Below are positions 25,775 to 36,614 of a stretch of 64,000 bases of DNA, one piece after another; within the stretch, counting starts at the first letter, position 1, and each line of letters opens with the position of its first letter. The notes under the pieces were generated by a model. The model saw nothing but the letters and a program-made list of their open reading frames with translations. It ran no database searches and was not told where the DNA came from. The position numbers and the translations under genes are program-made. Origin of the DNA: Achromobacter sp. Root83 (GTDB lineage Bacteria; Pseudomonadota; Gammaproteobacteria; Burkholderiales; Burkholderiaceae_B); NCBI RefSeq assembly GCF_001428845.1, contig NZ_LMIU01000022.1:619030-683029 (forward strand), in the 5' to 3' direction.

Positions 25775-26731
25775 CTAGGCGATGACGCCGGGCGGCAGGC
25801 TGTCCACATGGCGGCAGATCTGACCCGGCGTAGTGAACCAGATCTCGCCGCGGTCGCGCGCGGCGGCAAGCGGCGCCAACGCGCGCCGCAGGTGCCGCAA
25901 GCGATAGGGCTGGCCAACAATATAGGGATGCAGCGCGATGCCCATGACGAGCGGCTGGCGGGCCGCCTGCGCGCGCATTTCCTCGAACTGGTCAAGAATC
26001 ATATCGGCAAAATCGCGCGCGTCCATCTTGCGGCCCATGATCATGGGAATGTCGTTGAGCTCCTGCGGATAGGGAATCGCCCACAGGTCGCCCGCGCGGG
26101 TGCGCATGCGCATGGGCTGGTCGTCGTGGCACCAGTTCAGCGTGTAGCGGTAGCCCGCCTCGGCCAGCAGGTCGGGCGTGGAGCGGCTCTCGGAGATCCA
26201 CGGAGACAGCCAGCCGGCGGGCTCGCTGCCGGCGTGCCGCAGGATGCGGTCGCGGCAATGCGCGAGCAGCGCCCTTTCCTCGGCCTCCGGCAAGCCGCCC
26301 TGCCGGTGCGCGTTGCTGTAGCCGTGCCCGATCAGTTCGTCGCCGCGCGCATGAAAGGCGTCCACCAGTTCCGGGCAGTGCTCATACAGCGCGGTGTTGA
26401 TCAGGACACCGGCAGGCAGGCGCAGCTCGTCGAACAATTCCAGGCAGCGCCAGGCGCCCACGCGGTTGCCGTATTCGCGCCAGGCGTAATTGAGCACGTC
26501 GGGGTGCGGCGATGCCGGGCCCAGCTCTGCGCCCAGTCCTTCGCCGAAGGCGAAGTGTTCGATGTTGAAGCCCAGGTACACCGCCAGGCGGGCGCCGTTG
26601 GGCCATGAATAATCCGCCCGCCCGGCAATCGGCTGGTAGGGAAAGCGGTCATGGCCGGTCAACGGGGCCGGCGTCCAGGCGGACGCGCCGTCACGCCCCG
26701 GTTTAGTGCCTTGAAGCGAAGATGGGTTCAT
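25775..26731 (-). CDS. Allantoinase (PuuE)-like polysaccharide deacetylase family protein
   Basis: A 318-residue NodB-fold metal hydrolase without a signal peptide. The order of motifs (YSWPNGARLAVYLGFNIEHF, REYGNRVGAWRCLELFDEL, ELIGHGYSNAH, GWLSPWISESRSTPDLLAEA, NWCHDDQPM, IPYPQELNDIPM) is that of PuuE allantoinase and cyclic-imide hydrolase relatives and not of cell-wall chitin deacetylases. So an intracellular ureide, imide or N-acyl substrate is inferred. It is divergent from the Liv-type transporter, 241 bp away, which may bring in that substrate. ATG 26731 has no strong ribosome binding site; an upstream start at 26788 is possible. Confidence 0.83.
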   Translation of the reverse strand: MNPSSLQGTKPGRDGASAWTPAPLTGHDRFPYQPIAGRADYSWPNGARLAVYLGFNIEHFAFGEGLGAELGPASPHPDVLNYAWREYGNRVGAWRCLELFDELRLPAGVLINTALYEHCPELVDAFHARGDELIGHGYSNAHRQGGLPEAEERALLAHCRDRILRHAGSEPAGWLSPWISESRSTPDLLAEAGYRYTLNWCHDDQPMRMRTRAGDLWAIPYPQELNDIPMIMGRKMDARDFADMILDQFEEMRAQAARQPLVMGIALHPYIVGQPYRLRHLRRALAPLAAARDRGEIWFTTPGQICRHVDSLPPGVIA

Positions 26732-26755
26732 TTTGGTGCAAATCCCGATGCATGA

Positions 26756-26788
26756 TTGTGAACAAAACTGCTGATGTTTTGGCGACAA
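26756..26788. promoter_or_regulatory. 33-bp gapped palindrome, candidate operator or enhancer
   Basis: TTGT-N3-CAAAAC, a 7-nt spacer, then GTTTTG-N3-ACAA form a perfect dyad with matching internal gaps. It starts 25 bp upstream of the deacetylase ATG and lies about 120 bp upstream of the sigma-54 promoter at 26894. It could be the site of the GntR regulator or of a sigma-54 activator. Confidence 0.6.
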
Positions 26789-26835
26789 AATTTATTTGTG
26801 ATGTGAACTGCCCTGGCAACTCCGCGCCGTATTCC

Positions 26836-26862
26836 CCGCCCCGCCCCACGGTGGCGGGGCGG
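26836..26862. other. Strong GC hairpin in the divergent gap
   Basis: A 10-bp perfect stem CCGCCCCGCC / GGCGGGGCGG with loop CCACGGT, located between the 26756-26788 dyad and the sigma-54 promoter. It lacks a T run; it may insulate the two divergent units or bind a regulator. Confidence 0.45.
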
Positions 26863-26893
26863 CGGCGATGCTCGGCGAGCCGGTCGGATCGGG

Positions 26894-26910
26894 TGGCATG
26901 GATCTTGCAT
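26894..26910 (+). promoter_or_regulatory. Sigma-54 promoter (-24/-12) for the Liv-type operon
   Basis: TGGCATGGATCTTGCAT fits TGGCAYR-N4-TTGCW with exactly ten bases between GG and GC. Predicted start near 26920, 53 nt before the binding-protein ATG. Its -12 element forms one arm of a 13-bp inverted repeat (ATCTTGCATGGGG at 26902-26914, CCCCATGCAAGAT at 26933-26945). Confidence 0.78.
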
Positions 26911-26936
26911 GGGGAACCAGAGCAGCACTTAACCCC

Positions 26937-26953
26937 ATGCAAGATTCATTCCA
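26937..26953 (-). promoter_or_regulatory. Opposing sigma-54-like motif
   Basis: On the minus strand this reads TGGAATGAATCTTGCAT, with GG and GC again ten bases apart and only the -24 C replaced by A. It would face the plus-strand promoter and point toward the deacetylase gene. It is weaker than the forward site and could be a chance result of the inverted repeat. Confidence 0.4.
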
Positions 26954-26972
26954 CTTTTTCCAGGAGTGCCCG

Positions 26973-28163
26973 ATGATCCCGACCCGCCGTTCCTTCATGC
27001 TCCGCGCAACCGCCGCCGCCCTCTTCGCCGCGGGCTTCGCCCTGCAACCGGCACTTGCCGCGGACCCGATCAAGATCGGCCTGATCACCGCGCTGTCCGG
27101 AGAATCGGCGCGCGCCGGCGAAGCGCTGACGCGCGGCATGACCGTGGCCATCGATGAGATCAACGCGCGTGGCGGCCTGCTGGGCGGCCGCCAGATCGTG
27201 CTGGTGCGGCGCGACGACGAAGGCAATCCCGCCAAGGGCATGGCCGCGGCGCGCGAGCTCATCTACAAGGAAAAGGTGGCCGTGCTGTTCGGCGGCCTGG
27301 ACACGCCGGTCTCGATGGCCATCGTGCCCATCGCGAACCAGGAGAAGGTGCCGTTCATGGGCCCGTGGGCCGCCGGCACGGCCATCACGCAGAACAAGGG
27401 CAATCCCAATTTCGTGTTCCGCGTGTCCGCCATGGACGAGATCGTCGACAGCGCAATGGTGCAGTACGCGCAGAAGACCTTCCAGAGCGCCAAGCCCGGC
27501 ATGATCCTGGTGAACAACCCTTGGGGCGAATCCAACGAAAAAGGCCTGAACGCCGCGCTGGCCGCGGCCAAGGTCACGCCCGCCGGGGTCGAGAAATTCC
27601 AGCCCAACGACCTGGACATCGTGCCCCAGCTCAGCCGCCTGAAGGCCGCGGGCGCCGACACCCTGTTCCTGGTCGGCAACGTGGGACCGTCGGCTCAGGT
27701 CGTGAAGTCGCTGGACCGCATGGGCTGGAAGGTGCCGGTCGTGTCGCACTGGGGGCCCGCGGGAGGCCGTTTCACCGAACTGGCGGGTCCGAACGCCAAG
27801 AACGTGCATTTCGTCCAGACCTACAGCTTCTTCGCCAAGCAGGGGCCCGTGGGCGACAAGGTCATGCAGGCGCTCAAGACCAAGTACGCCGACATCAAGG
27901 GGCCGCAGGACATCACGCCCGCCGTGGGCGTGGCCAACGCCTACGACGGCATGCAGCTTGCCGCGCTGGCCATCGCGCAGGCGGGCTCCACCGACGGCGA
28001 CGCGGTGCGCCAGGGCTTCTACAAGATCGGCACGTACGAAGGCCTGATCAAGACCTACGAACAGCCCTTCACGCCGGCCTCGCACGACGCGCTGCGCGAG
28101 GACGACTACGTGTGGACGCAGTTCATCGACAACCGCATCCTGCCCGTCAAGGGCGCGCAGTAA
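26973..28163 (+). CDS. Branched-chain-amino-acid-type ABC transporter substrate-binding protein
   Basis: A 396-residue periplasmic binding protein of the LivJ/LivK (Leu/Ile/Val-BP, type I) family. The signal peptide begins with TRRSFML, a twin-arginine-like motif, and ends near ALA-ADPIKIGLI at about residue 31. The core has ITALSGESARAGEALTRGM and INARGGLLGGRQIVLV. In this family the ligand is often an amide, urea or aromatic acid and not an amino acid. ATG 26973 is 8 nt after CAGGAG. First gene of the transporter operon; 27 nt before livH. Confidence 0.93.
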   Translation: MIPTRRSFMLRATAAALFAAGFALQPALAADPIKIGLITALSGESARAGEALTRGMTVAIDEINARGGLLGGRQIVLVRRDDEGNPAKGMAAARELIYKEKVAVLFGGLDTPVSMAIVPIANQEKVPFMGPWAAGTAITQNKGNPNFVFRVSAMDEIVDSAMVQYAQKTFQSAKPGMILVNNPWGESNEKGLNAALAAAKVTPAGVEKFQPNDLDIVPQLSRLKAAGADTLFLVGNVGPSAQVVKSLDRMGWKVPVVSHWGPAGGRFTELAGPNAKNVHFVQTYSFFAKQGPVGDKVMQALKTKYADIKGPQDITPAVGVANAYDGMQLAALAIAQAGSTDGDAVRQGFYKIGTYEGLIKTYEQPFTPASHDALREDDYVWTQFIDNRILPVKGAQ

Positions 28164-28190
28164 ACCAGCCGGATCACGCGGGAGACGCGC

Positions 28191-29068
28191 ATGTTGTTGA
28201 TGTCCGCCATTGTCAGCGGCCTGGGGTTGGGAAGCATGTACGGGCTGATGGCCCTGGGCTTCTACCTGACCTACGCCGTATCGGGCACGGTGAATTTCGC
28301 CCAGGGCAGTTCCATGATGCTGGGCGCCGTGCTGACCTACACGTTCGCCCAGACGCTGGGCTGGCCGCTGGCGGCCGCCCTGCCGCTGGCGCTGGCGTTC
28401 TGCGCGCTCTATGGCCTGGTGGTGGAGCGGCTGGCGGTGCGGCCCTTCGCCAGCCGCGGCTCCAATGCCTGGCTCATGTCCACGGTGGCGCTGGGCATCG
28501 TGCTGGACAACGTGGTCATGTTCACCTTCGGCAAGGAGCCGCGCAGCCTGCCATCGCCGCTGGCCCAGGCGCCGCTGGAGATCGGCGGGCTGGGCCTGGG
28601 CGTCTACCCCTTGCAACTGCTGATCCCGCTGGTGGGCCTGGCGCTGGCCGCCGCGCTGCATGCGCTGTCGCGCCGCACCCGCTGGGGCGTGGCGCTGCTG
28701 GCGGTCGTGCAGAACCCGAACGCGGCGCGGCTGATGGGCATTCCCGTGCGCCGCGCCATCATGGCCGCCTTCGCCGTGTCGACGCTGTTCGCGGGCGTGG
28801 CGGGCGCGCTGGTCGCCCCGCTGTTCAATGTGCAGGCCGACATGGGCACCCTCTTCGGCCTGAAGGCCTACGTGGTCGCCATCCTGGGCGGCATCACCAG
28901 CGCGTGGGGCGTGATGATCGCCGGATTGCTGTTCGGGGTGGTCGAAGCGCTGATCACCGTGGCCCTGGGCTCCGGCTACACCCAGATCATCAGTTTCACG
29001 CTGGTGATCGTCATGTTGGCCGTGCGCCCCAACGGCCTGTTCGGGCACGCCGAAGTAAGGAAGGTCTG

Positions 29069-29069
<1 letters not shown>
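28191..29069 (+). CDS. livH: ABC transporter permease, LivH type
   Basis: A 292-residue inner-membrane permease with about eight helices. It opens with SAIVSGLGLGSMYGLMALGF, and has the AQGSSMMLGAVLTY segment, the cytoplasmic coupling loop region AVVQNPNAARLMGI, and GLKAYVVAILGGITSAWGVM, all family hallmarks. Its stop overlaps the next start by one base (TGATG), tying it to the LivM-LivG-LivF fusion. Confidence 0.93.
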
Positions 29070-31558
<2,489 letters not shown>

Positions 31559-31604
31559 GTGGAATGAACTTCGGCACTCCCTGTTGCCGCCGGATAGGCG
31601 GTGG

Positions 31605-32024
31605 TCAATCCCATGGATTGATGACTGTCACGCCCGTGGGCTTGAAATCCGCCACGTTGCGCGTGACCACCGCCATGCCGTGCACGAGGGCAGTTGCCGC
31701 AATGAGCGCATCGCGTTCGCCGCGCTTATCGGGTACGTGAAGTCGAGCGCAGCGCAGCGCCACAGCGGTATCGACAGGCAACGTGCGGCCCGAGAACTCA
31801 GGCAATACATGCTGCTCCAGCCATGAGCGCAACATGGCCCCTTGAGCGGCATCTTTGCGTTCCATCGCCAGGACGCCGAGCTCCAGCTCCAGGATGGTGA
31901 TTGCCGAAACGAAAAGATCGGCGGCATCAACGCTTTCTGTCCACGCCGAAACCTTCGCTTCGACCTTTCCGAGCCGCACCTTGCGCAGTTCTGACACCAC
32001 ATTGGTATCGAGAACGTACATCAT
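31605..32024 (-). CDS. PIN-domain toxin, VapC/FitB-like
   Basis: A 139-residue PIN-domain ribonuclease. Acidic catalytic residues lie in YVLDTNVVSELRK (Asp6), ILELELGVLAMER, ERDALIAATALVHG and VVTRNVADFKPTGV. Most VapC toxins cut tRNA or rRNA. The gene overlaps its antitoxin by 4 nt (ATGA). It starts with two adjacent ATG codons; either may be used. Its base composition is lower in GC than its neighbours, which fits an acquired module. Confidence 0.92.
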   Translation of the reverse strand: MMYVLDTNVVSELRKVRLGKVEAKVSAWTESVDAADLFVSAITILELELGVLAMERKDAAQGAMLRSWLEQHVLPEFSGRTLPVDTAVALRCARLHVPDKRGERDALIAATALVHGMAVVTRNVADFKPTGVTVINPWD

Positions 32025-32275
32025 GCCAAATCAACCGGCCGGGTTCCGATAGTCGTGCGCGGTGGGTCAAATTCTATGTCAGCCACGCCCGGCATTGCCA
32101 GCGCATCCGCGATGTTGCGACGCTGCCTGGTGAGCCGTTGATAATCCTCGAAGCTCAAGAGCACATGAGCAGGCCTGCCTCGGTCCGTAATGAACACCGG
32201 GCCGTCGTTGGCTGCTTTCTTTGCACGGCTGACGTCTTGGTTCAACTCACGGCTCGATAAGGTGGTAATGGTCAT
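32021..32275 (-). CDS. Phd/YefM-family antitoxin
   Basis: An 84-residue antitoxin: the N-terminal DNA-binding fold has TITTLSSRELNQDVSRAKKA and GPVFITDRGRPAHVLLSFED, and the C-terminal tail that would wrap the toxin ends in TIGTRPVDLA. It precedes and overlaps the PIN toxin, as is usual. ATG 32275 follows GGAGGCGCTAC, a good ribosome binding site; the longer open frame has no such support. Confidence 0.91.
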   Translation of the reverse strand: MTITTLSSRELNQDVSRAKKAANDGPVFITDRGRPAHVLLSFEDYQRLTRQRRNIADALAMPGVADIEFDPPRTTIGTRPVDLA

Positions 32276-32297
32276 GTAGCGCCTCCGTGCAAGTATT

Positions 32298-32315
32298 TGT
32301 AGGTACATTACTACA
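32298..32315. promoter_or_regulatory. Candidate autoregulatory operator of the toxin-antitoxin pair
   Basis: TGTAG-N8-CTACA dyad in an AT-rich stretch 23 bp upstream of the antitoxin ATG, overlapping a plausible -10 region on the minus strand. Phd-family complexes repress their own promoters at such dyads. Confidence 0.5.
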
Positions 32316-32352
32316 TGAAAAACACCGGCGCAAGAACCCCGCAGCCCCAATG

Positions 32353-32384
32353 CAAGACGCCCCCGCGTCCGCGGGGGCGTCTTG
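32353..32384 (-). terminator. Hairpin downstream of metK
   Basis: A 14-bp perfect stem CAAGACGCCCCCGC / GCGGGGGCGTCTTG with a 4-nt loop, 44 bp beyond the metK stop. Very stable but without a clear T run, so termination may be Rho-assisted. Confidence 0.5.
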
Positions 32385-32428
32385 TCGAATCAGGCCGTGA
32401 ATCACGACCGATTCAGGGGGTGTCTTTG

Positions 32429-33592
32429 TCAGACGGACTTCTTCAGTTCCTGGACCTTGTCCGTGGCTTCCCACGAGAACTCCGGCTCCGAACGGCCGAA
32501 GTGGCCATAGGCGGCGGTCTTGGCGTAGATCGGGCGCAGCAGGTCCAGCATGTTCACGATGCCCTTGGGGCGCAGGTCGAAGTGCTCGCGCACCAGCTTG
32601 GCGATCTGGTCGTCGGGGATGACGCCGGTGCCTTCGGTGTAGACGGTGATGTTGATGGGTTCGGCCACGCCGATGGCGTAGCTGACCTGCACCTGGCACT
32701 GGCGCGCCAGCCCGGCGGCCACGATGTTCTTGGCCACATAGCGGGCGGCATAGGCGGCCGAACGGTCGACCTTGGACGGATCCTTGCCCGAGAAGGCACC
32801 GCCGCCGTGGGGGCAGGCGCCGCCGTAGGTGTCGACGATGATCTTGCGGCCGGTCAGGCCGCAATCGCCTTGCGGGCCGCCGATGACGAAGCGGCCGGTC
32901 GGGTTGACCAGGAACTTCGTTTGCGGCGTGATCAGGCCCTCGGGGAAGCTGGGCTTGATGATGTCTTCGATGACCGCTTCGCGGATGGTCTCTTGCGTGA
33001 CCTCGGGCGCGTGCTGGGTCGACAGCACCACGGTGTCGACTTCCGCCGGGCGGCCGTCGATGTAGCGGAACGTCACTTGCGACTTGGCGTCGGGACGCAG
33101 CCACGGCAGGCGGCCGTCCTTGCGCAGTTCGCTCTGGCGCTGCACCAGGCGGTGCGCGTACCAGATCGGAGCCGGCATCAGGTCGGGCGTTTCATCGCAC
33201 GCGTAGCCGAACATCAGGCCTTGGTCGCCCGCGCCCTGGTTCAGGTAGTCTTCCGAGCTGCGGTCCACGCCCTGCGCGATGTCGGGCGATTGCTTGTCGT
33301 AGGCGACCAGCACCGCGCAACCCTTGTAGTCGATGCCGTACTCGGTGTTGTCGTAACCGATGCGGCGGATCGTGTCGCGCGCGACCTGGATGTAGTCGAC
33401 GTTGGCGGTGGTGGTGATTTCGCCAGCCAGCACGACCAGGCCCGTGTTGCACAGCGTTTCGGCTGCGACGCGCGCGTTGGGATCCTGGGTGAAGATGGCG
33501 TCGAGAATCGAATCGGAAATCTGGTCGGCGACCTTGTCGGGGTGCCCTTCGGATACGGATTCGGAAGTAAAGAGAAAATCGTTATTGGCCAC
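32429..33592 (-). CDS. metK: S-adenosylmethionine synthetase
   Basis: Makes SAM from methionine and ATP. A 387-residue enzyme: [33 protein letters not shown], the methionine-loop region, [19 protein letters not shown] and [11 protein letters not shown] are all present. The start is GTG at 33592 (M/V-ANNDFLF), preceded by AAGGACGCATCT; no ATG is nearby. It is divergent from the lipid A acyltransferase genes, with 277 bp between. Confidence 0.96.
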   Translation of the reverse strand: MANNDFLFTSESVSEGHPDKVADQISDSILDAIFTQDPNARVAAETLCNTGLVVLAGEITTTANVDYIQVARDTIRRIGYDNTEYGIDYKGCAVLVAYDKQSPDIAQGVDRSSEDYLNQGAGDQGLMFGYACDETPDLMPAPIWYAHRLVQRQSELRKDGRLPWLRPDAKSQVTFRYIDGRPAEVDTVVLSTQHAPEVTQETIREAVIEDIIKPSFPEGLITPQTKFLVNPTGRFVIGGPQGDCGLTGRKIIVDTYGGACPHGGGAFSGKDPSKVDRSAAYAARYVAKNIVAAGLARQCQVQVSYAIGVAEPINITVYTEGTGVIPDDQIAKLVREHFDLRPKGIVNMLDLLRPIYAKTAAYGHFGRSEPEFSWEATDKVQELKKSV

Positions 33593-33769
33593 AGATGCGT
33601 CCTTGGTGTCCGGCCTTGCCGGCGCTTAGGTTCACGAGGCGCGTTGCACCCCGTTTTGGCATGGCATACACCATCTGGGCGCGACGCTTTAGCGGATTTG
33701 GCAATGGCCGCGCAAAACGCCGCACCCTTGCCGTCGCCCCGCAAGTTGTCGGTTAACTCGGCGACTGAG

Positions 33770-33790
33770 GGCATTTTAAGCGAAAATGCC
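33770..33790. promoter_or_regulatory. Perfect palindrome between metK and lpxL
   Basis: GGCATTTT / AAAATGCC with a 5-bp centre (AAGCG). It contains TTTAAG-like and AAAATG sequences that could be part of a promoter for the acyltransferase genes or a regulator site for metK, whose ATG is 178 bp away. Confidence 0.4.
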
Positions 33791-33869
33791 GTTCCTATGC
33801 TCGCGCTCGGGGTGTATGCATATTCCTCGAGCACCGGTATTACTCTGCCCGTTCTCACCCTTTTGCCGA

Positions 33870-34736
33870 ATGCTGCTCCCCCTGTTCCGCCTCTTCGCCG
33901 CCTTGCCGCTCCCCGTCGCGCACGCCATCGGGCGGGTCGCGGGCCGCGCCGTCTACGCCTGGCCCGGCAAATACCGGCGGCGCCTGCAGGCCAACGCGGC
34001 CCAGGCCGGCTACCCCGGCGCGGCGTTCGCCCGCCGGGCCGCGGCCGAAACGGGCGCCATGATCCTGGAAAACCCCCGCGTCTGGTTCCGCAACAAGGAA
34101 AGCCTGGCGCAGGTGGTGTCGGACGATAACGACGTGGTCGCCGCCGCGCGGGCCGAAAAGCGCGGCATCCTGTTCCTGACGCCGCATCTGGGCTGTTTCG
34201 AGATCACCGCCCGCTACCTGGCCCGCCAGATGCCCATGACGGTCATGTTCCGGCCGCCGCGCAAGGACATCCTGGCCCCCTTGCTGGAAACGGCGCGCAA
34301 CAGCTCGGACGTCAATGCCGTGCCGGCGAACATGCAAGGCGTGCGGGAATTCGTGCGCGCGCTGCGACGGGGCGAATCGGTGGGCATGCTGCCCGACCAG
34401 GCGCCCAGCGTCGGCGACGGCGTGTGGGCGCCCTTTTTCGGACGCATGGCCTACACGATGACACTGCCGGGCAAGCTGGCCACCCAGACCAACGTGCCCA
34501 TCATCCTGACCGCCGGAGAACGGCTGCCCAATGGCCGCGGCTGGCGCATCCACTATGTGCGCGTACCCGAACCGCTGCCCAACGACCCCGAGTCCCAGGC
34601 CGCGCAGCTCAACGCCGCCATGGAAACGCTGATCCGCCGCTGCCCCGAGCAATACCTCTGGAGCTACAACCGATACAAGACGCCGCGAGGCGCCCCGCCG
34701 GCGCCCGGCGCCGACACGGCGTCCACGGCAGGCTGA
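33870..34736 (+). CDS. lpxL: Lipid A late acyltransferase, LpxL/HtrB family (first copy)
   Basis: Transfers a secondary acyl chain to Kdo-lipid A at the inner membrane. A 288-residue protein with an N-terminal hydrophobic segment (LLPLFRLFAALPLPVAHAIG) and the catalytic HX4E box in LTPHLGCFEIT; later MFRPPRKDIL, MLPDQAPSVGDGVWAPFFGR and YLWSYNRYK. The ATG at 33870 gives a family-like N terminus; upstream in-frame Met codons do not. It is 41 nt from the second copy, and the pair resembles the tandem lpxL genes of Bordetella. Confidence 0.92.
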   Translation: MLLPLFRLFAALPLPVAHAIGRVAGRAVYAWPGKYRRRLQANAAQAGYPGAAFARRAAAETGAMILENPRVWFRNKESLAQVVSDDNDVVAAARAEKRGILFLTPHLGCFEITARYLARQMPMTVMFRPPRKDILAPLLETARNSSDVNAVPANMQGVREFVRALRRGESVGMLPDQAPSVGDGVWAPFFGRMAYTMTLPGKLATQTNVPIILTAGERLPNGRGWRIHYVRVPEPLPNDPESQAAQLNAAMETLIRRCPEQYLWSYNRYKTPRGAPPAPGADTASTAG

Positions 34737-34777
34737 ATCCGCCGCACCTGCCGCGGCCCGGCCCAACCCCTCATACC

Positions 34778-35668
34778 ATGACTGATTTCAAAACGCGCGC
34801 ACTGGTTTCCCTGCTGAAGTGGTTTTCCCGCATGCGGCCCTCCACCCGGCAGCGCGTCGGCGCCTGCCTGGGCTGGCTGGGGCTGCGGCTGGCCAAATCG
34901 CGCGCGCACATCGTCCGCCGCAATCTTGCCCTGTGTTTCCCGGATCAGCCCGAGGCAGTCCGCGAGCGCATGGCGGCCGACCACTTCCGCGCACTGGCCC
35001 AATCCATCGTGGATCGCGGCGTGCTTTGGTACGGCTCTGCCGAGGCCGTCAAAGACCTGGTGACCCAGACTGGCGCGGAGCAGATCAACGCGCTGATTGC
35101 CCAGGGCCGCCCCGTGATTCTGCTGGCGCCGCATTTCATCGGGCTGGACGCCGCCGCCACCCGGCTGACGCTGGAGCTGCCCAGCTCCGCCACCATGTAC
35201 ACGCCGCAAAGCGATCCCCGCATCGATGCGGTCGTTTCCGCCGGACGGGCCCGCTTCAACGAGGTGTTCCAGGTCAGCCGCAAGGACGGCGTGCGCGAAC
35301 TGATCCGTCACCTGCGCGCGCCCCGGCCCGTCTACTACCTGCCGGACATGGATTTCGGCCGCCAGGGGGCGGTCTTCGTGCCTTTCTTCGGCGTCCAGGC
35401 AGCCACGCTGCTCGCCACCGCGCAACTGGCCAGGAAATGGAACGCCGCCGTGCTGCCCATCCTCGGCTTCTGGAACCCGGATACCGGCCGCTACCATATG
35501 GACGTCCTGCCCCCGCTGGCGGACTTCCCGGGCGATGACACGCTGGAAGACGCCACCGCCAGGTTGAACCGGGAACTGGAATCCTGGGTGCGCCGCTGCC
35601 CCAGCCAGTACTACTGGGTCCACCGCCGCTTCAAGACGCGTCCGCCCGGCGAGCCCAAGCTCTACTGA
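34778..35668 (+). CDS. lpxL: Lipid A late acyltransferase, LpxL/HtrB family (second copy)
   Basis: A 296-residue homologue of the preceding gene, but clearly divergent. It has the HX4D box in LLAPHFIGLDAAAT, MYTPQSDPRID, YLPDMDFGRQGAVFVPFFGVQ and YYWVHRRFKTRPPG. The two enzymes probably place different fatty acids, or place them at different lipid A positions; which one does what cannot be read here. It begins just after the first copy, suggesting one operon running on into dapF. Confidence 0.92.
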   Translation: MTDFKTRALVSLLKWFSRMRPSTRQRVGACLGWLGLRLAKSRAHIVRRNLALCFPDQPEAVRERMAADHFRALAQSIVDRGVLWYGSAEAVKDLVTQTGAEQINALIAQGRPVILLAPHFIGLDAAATRLTLELPSSATMYTPQSDPRIDAVVSAGRARFNEVFQVSRKDGVRELIRHLRAPRPVYYLPDMDFGRQGAVFVPFFGVQAATLLATAQLARKWNAAVLPILGFWNPDTGRYHMDVLPPLADFPGDDTLEDATARLNRELESWVRRCPSQYYWVHRRFKTRPPGEPKLY

Positions 35669-35716
35669 CGCCCGGCGCGCGCCGCCCGCGCAGCAATAAT
35701 GGGCGATAATCCCGTG

Positions 35717-36610
35717 ATGAACTGGAACTTCACCAAAATGCATGGCGCGGGCAACGATTTCGTCGTGCTCGACGGCGTCCGCCAGGCCATCGAAATGACG
35801 CCCGAGCGCGCCCGCGCCCTCGGCGACCGGCATTTCGGCATCGGCGCCGACCAGATCCTTCTGGTCGAGCGCGCCACGCGGCCGGATGCGGACTTCCGCT
35901 ATCGCATCTTCAACGCCGACGGCTCCGAGGTCGAACACTGCGGCAACGGCGCGCGGTGCTTCGTGCGCTTCGTGCACGAACAAGGCCTGTCCGACCGCAA
36001 CCCGCTGCGCGCCGAGATCGCCACCGGCATTCTCGTCCTGGACGAGGGCGACGACGAACAGGTCACCGTGGAAATGGGCAGCACCCGTTTCGATCCCGCC
36101 GCCCTGCCGTTCGACACCACCGGCCTGGCCTCGCGCACGCAGGGCCAGGACACGCTGTGGGACCTGGAGCTCGACGCGCCCGCCGGCCTGCCGCGCTCGG
36201 TCGCCGTGTCCGCCGTGGCCATCTCCAATCCGCACGCCGTGCAGGTGGTCGACGACGTCGACACCGCGCCCGTGTCCGTCCTGGGCCCCCTGATCGAAAC
36301 CCATCCGCGCTTTCCGCGCCGGGTCAACGCCGGTTTCATGCAGATCGTCGACCGCCACAACATCCGCCTGCGCGTCTTTGAGCGCGGCGCGGGCGAGACA
36401 CTCGCCTGCGGCACGGGCGCCTGCGCCGCGGTCGCGGCCGGCATCCGCCGCGGCCTGCTCGATTCCCCGGTGCGCGTGCAAGCGCGCGGCGGCGTGCTGA
36501 CCGTCGCCTGGAACGGCGAACAACTACGGATGACCGGCCCCGCCGAATCCGTCTTCACGGGCCAGGTCGACATCGACAAGCTCGTCTTTTCCATGGCGCT
36601 GAACCGATAA
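35717..36610 (+). CDS. dapF: Diaminopimelate epimerase
   Basis: Interconverts LL- and meso-diaminopimelate for peptidoglycan and lysine. A 297-residue PLP-independent racemase with the two catalytic cysteines Cys75 (EHCGNGARC) and Cys231 (LACGTGACA), plus KMHGAGNDF at the start. ATG 35717 is chosen over 35699 because [10 protein letters not shown] matches the family. Followed 4 nt later by the DUF484 gene and then xerC, a widely conserved dapF-DUF484-xerC order. Confidence 0.96.
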   Translation: MNWNFTKMHGAGNDFVVLDGVRQAIEMTPERARALGDRHFGIGADQILLVERATRPDADFRYRIFNADGSEVEHCGNGARCFVRFVHEQGLSDRNPLRAEIATGILVLDEGDDEQVTVEMGSTRFDPAALPFDTTGLASRTQGQDTLWDLELDAPAGLPRSVAVSAVAISNPHAVQVVDDVDTAPVSVLGPLIETHPRFPRRVNAGFMQIVDRHNIRLRVFERGAGETLACGTGACAAVAAGIRRGLLDSPVRVQARGGVLTVAWNGEQLRMTGPAESVFTGQVDIDKLVFSMALNR

Positions 36611-36614
36611 CCCT

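Noticed and set aside
27365..29068. Extra 568 codons upstream of the LivM-LivG-LivF start
   Set aside because: They run out of frame through the binding-protein and livH genes and read as low-complexity; the true start is the ATG at 29069 overlapping the livH stop.
32315..34129. 604-codon open frame opposite metK
   Set aside because: Antisense to a well-conserved enzyme; no recognisable domain.
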